Of a stretch of DNA of 64,000 nucleotides, positions 59,830 to 64,000 are shown in pieces. This DNA is from a virus. The translations under genes were made by a program, and so were the position numbers. The notes below the pieces were generated by a model. That model did no database searches, was not told the DNA's origin, and saw only the letters and a list, made by a program, of their open reading frames with translations. Numbering within the stretch: position 1 is the stretch's first letter; each line of letters opens with the position of its first letter. The DNA is taken from positions 62,001-126,000 of IMG/VR virus record IMGVR_UViG_3300047476_001057; one strand, written 5' to 3'.

Positions 59830-60003
59830 ATGAAACTGTTCAGCTTTTTTGCCAAGATGTTTGGCCCTAAGCCTCAAGCTTCTATTCCTGTAGTAGAAGA
59901 AGTTATTCCTGTTGTAGAAGAACAACCGGTTGTTATTGTTCCAGAAGACGAACCTAAAAAGAAAAAGGTTGTAAAAAGAAAACCTAAGAATCCTTCTTTA
60001 TGA
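59830..60003 (+). CDS. Small Pro-Val-Glu-rich protein with Lys-rich tail
   Basis: A 57-residue protein from ATG 59830, two bases after the previous stop, ending in an ATGA overlap with the amidase gene. The start MKLFSFFAKMFGPKP is a short amphipathic helix; the middle repeats IPVVEEVIPVVEE; the end is KKKKVVKRKPKNPSL. It could be a membrane-surface peptide. Exact fit between neighbours supports it as a gene. Confidence 0.6.
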   Translation: MKLFSFFAKMFGPKPQASIPVVEEVIPVVEEQPVVIVPEDEPKKKKVVKRKPKNPSL

Positions 60004-60650
60004 ACATCAAACAAGTGAGTTTTCCTGCCAGTCAGTATATGCAGGAAGAACATCCTAAAAAACAAATTTACCTACATCACACTGCAGGTAATGCAGATGG
60101 TGAACAGGTGTTTAAGGGCTGGGAGTCTAACGCAGAGCGTATAGCTACTTGCGTTACTATATCCGGACCTGGAAAAACATCTGTTGATGGACAGATCATC
60201 CAGGGATTTAGTTCTAAGCATTGGGGGTTTCACCTGGGACTTAAAGAATCTACCTTTCAGAAAGCCGGTGTTCCTTATAAGTCTTTAGATAAGATATCTA
60301 TTGGTATAGAGATCTGTAATTGGGGACAGCTTACAGAAAAAAACGGTAAGTTTTATACTTATGTCAACACTGAAGTTCCCCGCTCACAAGTGTGTGAACT
60401 TGAAAAACCCTTTAAAGGATTTAAGTTTTATCACAACTATACTGATGCACAGATTGAGTCTGTAAAACAGTTATTATTACTGTGGAAAGACCAATATGGT
60501 ATACCGCTTGACTATTATGACGATATCTGGGATATTGCACCCAGAGCGTTAAAAGGAGCTAGTGGTGTTTTTACTCACAACTCAGTAAGAAGAGACAAAG
60601 TGGATGTCTATCCTCATCCTAAGCTTATACAAATGCTTAAATCATTATAA
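60000..60650 (+). CDS. N-acetylmuramoyl-L-alanine amidase (endolysin)
   Basis: A 216-residue amidase_2/PGRP-type enzyme. HHTAG (His26-His27) is the first zinc ligand region, KHWGFHLGL near 73-81 the central part and FTHNSVRRDKVDVYPHP near the end supplies the last His and Lys of the zinc site. It cuts the amide bond between MurNAc and L-Ala of peptidoglycan. No signal peptide or cell-wall domain is visible, so it depends on a holin, probably one of the small membrane proteins upstream. The start overlaps the preceding gene by four bases. Confidence 0.9.
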   Translation: MNIKQVSFPASQYMQEEHPKKQIYLHHTAGNADGEQVFKGWESNAERIATCVTISGPGKTSVDGQIIQGFSSKHWGFHLGLKESTFQKAGVPYKSLDKISIGIEICNWGQLTEKNGKFYTYVNTEVPRSQVCELEKPFKGFKFYHNYTDAQIESVKQLLLLWKDQYGIPLDYYDDIWDIAPRALKGASGVFTHNSVRRDKVDVYPHPKLIQMLKSL

Positions 60651-60652
60651 CT

Positions 60653-61078
60653 ATGCCTAACAGAGCTTTTGTCCGTTACAAAAAGTGTGGCAATATTGTT
60701 CCAGGATCTCTTATCCTGACCAATGGTAGCTATCCTGAACCTGATGCAGGTTGGATAGAAGTTCCTATTAAAATGCCATGTGGATCTATACGCATTAGTG
60801 AAACAGCACAAGCTGGTGATCCGGACGAAATATGCTGGGGTGGTTTTGCACTAGTTTATGATAATGGATATACTTTAATATCAGGTGCTGGATACGCTTC
60901 TACTATAGCAGGAGTTATTGAGAATTTGAATGCTGCATATGGTTTTTTAGGCAAGTGGAGTGCCAGTGGTCTTATAATCACATTAGACATGAAACTAGAC
61001 GTAGCTGATGGATTAGTTAAAGGTCAGGACTTAAATCCTGGTGGAGCTTGGTCTATGATTATTTACTGTGGTGGATAA
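60653..61078 (+). CDS. Unknown conserved phage protein
   Basis: A 141-residue protein starting two bases after the amidase stop. Its opening (RAFVRYKKCGNIVPGSLILT) is a pattern I recall as recurring in small proteins of Bacteroidota phages, where it is annotated as structural or unknown. The rest is Gly-rich and beta-structured (GWIEVPIKMPCGSI; WGGFALVYDNGYTLI). No membrane segment. It might be a small virion component expressed late; nothing proves this. Confidence 0.55.
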   Translation: MPNRAFVRYKKCGNIVPGSLILTNGSYPEPDAGWIEVPIKMPCGSIRISETAQAGDPDEICWGGFALVYDNGYTLISGAGYASTIAGVIENLNAAYGFLGKWSASGLIITLDMKLDVADGLVKGQDLNPGGAWSMIIYCGG

Positions 61079-61093
61079 CTCAAATTTATATAA

Positions 61094-61210
61094 ATGGCAA
61101 AGACTGGAGGAAACTATAAAGTAACATTTGGCAATCGTAGAAAAGGTAAAGCTAAAAAACGCAGAGGACCAAAAGATAAATCTGTCTCTAAATATAGAGG
61201 ACAGGGATAA
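61094..61210 (+). CDS. Very basic 38-residue protein
   Basis: ATG 61094 to TAA 61210. The sequence is Lys/Arg/Gly-rich (FGNRRKGKAKKRRGPKDKS) with an estimated charge above +10, so it would bind nucleic acid or be packaged. It lies 15 bases after the previous gene and 11 bases before the next. No family is recognised. Confidence 0.55.
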   Translation: MAKTGGNYKVTFGNRRKGKAKKRRGPKDKSVSKYRGQG

Positions 61211-61221
61211 ACCATATAACT

Positions 61222-61374
61222 ATGAAAAAAACCATTCTCTCAGCTATCAGATTATTGGTAGTAATTGGCGTATGTATCCAGTTGACTTTTATTGTACTGG
61301 ATTTTACTGCACAACATCATTCTGTTAATCAATTAAGATACCAACTAAAGAAAAACATAACTTGTATTTTCTAA
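61222..61374 (+). CDS. 50-residue single-span membrane protein
   Basis: ATG 61222 (TAACTATG context) to TAA 61374, with the terminator beginning 20 bases later. A basic start MKKTILSAIR is followed by a hydrophobic helix (LLVVIGVCIQLTFIVLDF) and a polar end. A type II-like small membrane protein in the lysis region; a second holin or antiholin is one reading. Confidence 0.55.
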   Translation: MKKTILSAIRLLVVIGVCIQLTFIVLDFTAQHHSVNQLRYQLKKNITCIF

Positions 61375-61394
61375 GTTTATAATCTTGAAATAAG

Positions 61395-61422
61395 AAGGGG
61401 AGCCGTTAAGCTCCCCTTTTTT
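61395..61422. terminator. Bidirectional terminator
   Basis: AAGGGGAGC (61395-61403), loop CGTTAA, GCTCCCCTT (61410-61418), then TTTT. A 9-bp perfect stem between convergent genes; the left flank is A-rich, so it can serve both strands. Confidence 0.9.
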
Positions 61423-61723
61423 ATTTTATCCGCCAGACTCTTCTGTTTCCATCAAGCTGTATCCTTGTTGTCAGTGTAAACCCTGGTTTCATCTTAGCAT
61501 ACTGTTTAGCAGCATAGTGCAAAGTGTTAGGATTTTTGGCAATAGGATCTGTTTTTGGTACCAGAAAACTATCTCCAGGTTTCATAATCTCGAAAGGAAA
61601 CTTGTCAATCAAGTTGTGGTTTCTTACACCATTTATGCTAACACCTTGTTCTACATTGTAGGCAAACTTCTTTGTTTTTTCTGCAGGTGTTGCAACTTTA
61701 GGTTTTTTCTTAGTGACTGCCAT
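61421..61723 (-). CDS. Small conserved phage protein (DUF7303-like)
   Basis: A 100-residue protein with a Lys-rich start (VTKKKPKVATPAEKTKK) and a core FPFEIMKPGDSFLVP, YAKMKPGFTLTTR and RVWRIK at the end. This order (PFxxMxxGDSF... FxTR... RVWR) is a widespread small phage protein of unknown role. It lies after the VWA gene with an 88-base gap holding repeats and ends at the bidirectional terminator. A role in DNA binding is possible from its basic N-terminus. Confidence 0.65.
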   Translation of the reverse strand: MAVTKKKPKVATPAEKTKKFAYNVEQGVSINGVRNHNLIDKFPFEIMKPGDSFLVPKTDPIAKNPNTLHYAAKQYAKMKPGFTLTTRIQLDGNRRVWRIK

Positions 61724-61788
61724 ATTTTTATGTTTGTCATCTAAGATAGAACTTAAGGCATAATCAATACACTTGATTTTTTAGAAGT

Positions 61789-61813
61789 GTTACTTAGTTA
61801 CTACTTGGTTACT
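61789..61813. repeat. Three direct copies of GTTACT
   Basis: GTTACT at 61789, 61797 and 61808 (the last overlaps the VWA stop), 8 and 11 bases apart. They lie upstream of the gene starting at 61723 and could bind a regulator. An ACACTT/AAGTGT inverted pair lies next to them at about 61769-61790. Confidence 0.35.
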
Positions 61814-63332
61814 ATACAGCATGTCCACTTTGGTTTACACTTCTTATTCTGTTTCCGTCAAATACTACAACCTGAGCTTTGTCAGAATACTGTTTTACTA
61901 CATCCAGGTTAAATCCATTAAATCGTGAACCTTCTACACCTATAAAGAAAGCTTTATCTGAGTAGATAGAACAGTTATCTTCTGCATCTGTAATGATGAG
62001 TGAGTTGATCCCGTTACGTTCAATAGACCTTACAGCTTCATTGATTGTAGTACCACCACCACAGTCTATCATGGATATAGAGATCATATCATTACGATAT
62101 TTCTTTACACGAGTGTCAAACAGATAGACATCATTAAGCATGTCAAGTTCTTTTAGCTTGGCTATCATGCTTTTTGCAAAGTCTATTTTGGATATCTGGT
62201 CACCATTTGTGTTTTTTACTCCACAACCACTGGACATAGATCCTGATACATCTACATAAACATCAATCTTACCAACAGCTTTAGAATCTTTAATTTGTAT
62301 GTCTTCTGCAAAGATCTTACGGAGTTTTGGATGTAACAGTTCATAGTCTTCCAGACCAGACACATCCTGAGCATTGAAAAGATCTTCGTATTTAACAATC
62401 TTACGAGAAGAGAAATAGCTGGCACTTTTATCCAAGAGCTTTTTGATCTTTTCTTTAAGAGAACCCATAGAAAGCTTAACAGACTCAAGCTTAGCTGCCA
62501 CTTGACGCATATAGTCCGGTGATAGTTTTCCTGCATCTTGTCCGCCATTTTTGTTAGCTTCTTCAAACATTTTCTCTTGGATATCCTGGTCTATATGATC
62601 ATCCATCATCTTACAGGTATCTTGTGCATCCTGCATAAGTTTCTCAAGCATATTTTTACCCGCACTGGAATTCATATGTTTGTCCATTGCTTTATCAATG
62701 TCATCTTGATTAAACTCAGAGTCACCTTCTCCATTAAGACCGTTCATCATCTGCTGCTGTGCATCCGGATCTACATACTCCATTTGTGTAAGCTGCATTA
62801 GATAGTAGAGCATCATGTTTTTGGTAAACACCGCAGATTTTAAGTTAGACCCTTCAGACATAATCTTACCTACAGGATTGTTGGCTTTTTCCAAAAACTT
62901 AAACCTGGTGCGGTTCTTTTCATCACGCTCGGTAAATTCAAGCTTGTCCATTTTGTGATAGTACAGCTTGTGTATGTCATACTTTAGAGACTTCGGTAGC
63001 TTGTCATAGTTTTCTTTGAGCTTCTCGTGAAACTTTTGCAAGTCCGGTTTCTGGTCTTCAGGCAGTTTACCAAAAGCAGCAGTACCCCTGAACCTGTGGT
63101 AGTACTCCTGGATAGACTTAACGTTTTGAATCTCTGTCTTTACCAAGCTATCAATTTTACCTTCATCTATATAGTGGATGTAAGGTTTTACCAGATCACT
63201 TTTTTTATAGAAGTTCAGTCTGCCGAACAGACCGTCCTTGTCTTTGTAATAAGACTGGCTCTGTATCTCACCCTTCTTGACTTTCTCAAGAATCGTATAT
63301 ACGTTCTTATACTGTTTGCTTTTAGAAGCCAT
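61812..63332 (-). CDS. VWA-domain protein (CoxE/CobT-like partner of MoxR ATPase)
   Basis: A 506-residue protein. The C-terminal 160 residues are a von Willebrand A domain: DVSGSMS at Asp361-Ser365 is the metal-ion-dependent adhesion site, FAKSMIAKLKEL and DCGGGTTINEAV (second site) follow, then LIITDAED. The first 350 residues are helical and acidic with Met/Asp/Gln-rich linkers. This is the build of VWA proteins that work with MoxR AAA+ ATPases to remodel or insert metal into partner proteins. The next gene upstream encodes such an ATPase, separated by a terminator hairpin. Phage role unknown. Confidence 0.85.
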   Translation of the reverse strand: MASKSKQYKNVYTILEKVKKGEIQSQSYYKDKDGLFGRLNFYKKSDLVKPYIHYIDEGKIDSLVKTEIQNVKSIQEYYHRFRGTAAFGKLPEDQKPDLQKFHEKLKENYDKLPKSLKYDIHKLYYHKMDKLEFTERDEKNRTRFKFLEKANNPVGKIMSEGSNLKSAVFTKNMMLYYLMQLTQMEYVDPDAQQQMMNGLNGEGDSEFNQDDIDKAMDKHMNSSAGKNMLEKLMQDAQDTCKMMDDHIDQDIQEKMFEEANKNGGQDAGKLSPDYMRQVAAKLESVKLSMGSLKEKIKKLLDKSASYFSSRKIVKYEDLFNAQDVSGLEDYELLHPKLRKIFAEDIQIKDSKAVGKIDVYVDVSGSMSSGCGVKNTNGDQISKIDFAKSMIAKLKELDMLNDVYLFDTRVKKYRNDMISISMIDCGGGTTINEAVRSIERNGINSLIITDAEDNCSIYSDKAFFIGVEGSRFNGFNLDVVKQYSDKAQVVVFDGNRIRSVNQSGHAV

Positions 63333-63344
63333 GGTTATAAGTTT

Positions 63345-63377
63345 AAAAAGGCTGACTGGTTGTTACACCAGCCAGCC
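63345..63377 (-). terminator. Hairpin terminator between the ATPase and VWA genes
   Basis: Minus strand GGCTGGCTGGT, loop GTAACA, ACCAGTCAGCC (11 pairs with one G-T), then TTTTTAAAC. It lies seven bases after the ATPase stop and 12 bases before the VWA start, so it may attenuate rather than fully end the transcript. Confidence 0.8.
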
Positions 63378-63383
63378 ATATTT

Positions 63384-64000
63384 TTAGAATGGGCTAACAG
63401 AATCAGAAGGAATATTACCAGCTTCCATCATGTTGTCAAACTCTTCTGCAGAAACGTAATCTTTACGTGTAGGGTGGTTTGCCAAGATGTACTGCATAGA
63501 AAGCTCGATCTCCTCCACTTGGGATACGTCCATGATACCACGAGACGTGTAGGTGTTGATTAGACTTTCGATTTCTGCTACAGCAAGCTCCAGCTGTTCG
63601 TTAGAACTATAAGAGTGAAGCATCTCAACCTTACTCATCACTGCTTTGACCTCCGGACTCATCAGCTTATTCTGAAGTTCAGAACCTGCAGATTGGGAGA
63701 TCATGATCTGTGCAGTTTTAACCAGGGATTTATCTAAAGAAATATCCCAGATAAAACTTACAGCTTTAGTCAGCGTAGGTACAAAGGTGAGCGTACGATC
63801 AGAACTGGCTGAATAACCAACCTCGAGATACTTCTCTAGTTTATTAGCTGGTACTTCTAAAGAGCTCATCTCAGCTTTGGTAGGAATACCAATTTTAAAT
63901 ACCTCTTTGTAGTCACGTGCACCCTTATTGTAATACTTTACAAGTTCACCGGCAGATACACGGTTAACTGTTTGCTTCAGCATGAAACGGTCCCAGAAAG
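63384..64000 (-). CDS. MoxR-type AAA+ ATPase, C-terminal part (continues past window)
   Basis: About 204 residues of the C-terminal part. The frame stays open through the window end and reads FWDRF just before the internal Met at 63983; this is the conserved (L/F)xDRF segment near sensor 2 of MoxR AAA+ ATPases. The following helical bundle (VSAGELVKYY; MSSLEVPANKLEKYLE) fits the lid and C-terminal helices. Walker motifs lie outside the window. With the VWA gene it forms a MoxR-VWA pair. The ATG at 63983 should not be taken as the start. Confidence 0.65.
   Translation of the reverse strand, partial: FWDRFMLKQTVNRVSAGELVKYYNKGARDYKEVFKIGIPTKAEMSSLEVPANKLEKYLEVGYSASSDRTLTFVPTLTKAVSFIWDISLDKSLVKTAQIMISQSAGSELQNKLMSPEVKAVMSKVEMLHSYSSNEQLELAVAEIESLINTYTSRGIMDVSQVEEIELSMQYILANHPTRKDYVSAEEFDNMMEAGNIPSDSVSPF

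Noticed and set aside
61128-61328. 66-residue frame on the plus strand after the amidase region
   Set aside because: It starts with TTG inside the basic 38-residue gene and overlaps both that gene and the 50-residue membrane protein in another frame; the two smaller frames have ATG starts in good context and sensible composition.
63384-63983. A complete 199-residue gene starting at ATG 63983
   Set aside because: The frame is open to the window end and the codons before the ATG read FWDRF, a conserved MoxR segment, so the ATG is internal.
10-64000. Possible stop-codon reassignment (TAG or TGA read through), known in some crAss-like phages
   Set aside because: Genes end with TAA, TAG and TGA at sensible places (for example TGA at 7680, TAG at 49844), neighbours start right after them, and the giant frames are uninterrupted under the standard code.

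Overview
The window is a 64-kb segment of a crAss-like phage genome (order Crassvirales), a tailed podovirus-type phage of Bacteroidota. Three things support this. First, a very long run of same-strand virion genes holds a P22-gp10-like tail muzzle protein, ring proteins, large cargo proteins and a 3837-residue protein carrying the DLDID signature of the crAss-type virion RNA polymerase. Second, a replication block on the opposite strand holds a family B DNA polymerase, SF4 helicase, TOPRIM primase, SSB-like protein, Sak4-like ATPase, ThyX, dCTP deaminase and dNMP kinase. Third, start codons lack Shine-Dalgarno sequences and several minus-strand upstream regions carry the Bacteroidota promoter element TAnnTTTG. 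The standard code is used; I see no tRNA, rRNA, integrase, CRISPR or insertion sequence. Both window edges cut through genes.

Layout. (1) 1-38.9 kb, plus strand: end of a metallophosphoesterase, a conserved small protein, two ring-type proteins, a small HExxH protein, the tail muzzle, then six very large proteins (about 1000 to 3800 residues) that are probably packaged and ejected. Within these I can place a lytic transglycosylase-like domain, three HExxH zincin-like domains (one of them in the small protein), a degenerate fourth copy, a PD-(D/E)XK nuclease domain and the RNA polymerase catalytic loop. A strong terminator at 38.91 kb ends the unit. (2) 38.9-58.5 kb, minus strand: about 38 closely packed genes with many ATGA-type overlaps, for nucleotide metabolism, replication and recombination, plus many small unknowns. 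(3) 58.5-58.6 kb: a divergent control region with a perfect 9-bp inverted repeat. (4) 58.6-61.4 kb, plus strand: lysis-type genes (membrane proteins, N-acetylmuramoyl-L-alanine amidase) and small proteins, ended by a terminator at 61.4 kb. (5) 61.4-64 kb, minus strand: a small conserved protein, a VWA-domain protein and the C-terminal part of a probable MoxR-type AAA+ ATPase running off the window.

How it fits together (inference): the plus-strand virion block builds the tail and its cargo; the cargo would open the cell wall, enter the host and bring in the polymerase. The minus-strand block makes dNTPs and copies the genome. Two plus-strand units share a long upstream element, and three or four minus-strand units carry host-like promoters, which suggests two transcription classes. 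I annotate several genes too short to be picked up easily (28, 38, 50, 57, 59 and 63 aa). No gene lies in a gap over 300 bases; the longest non-coding stretch is about 110 bases (58503-58611).
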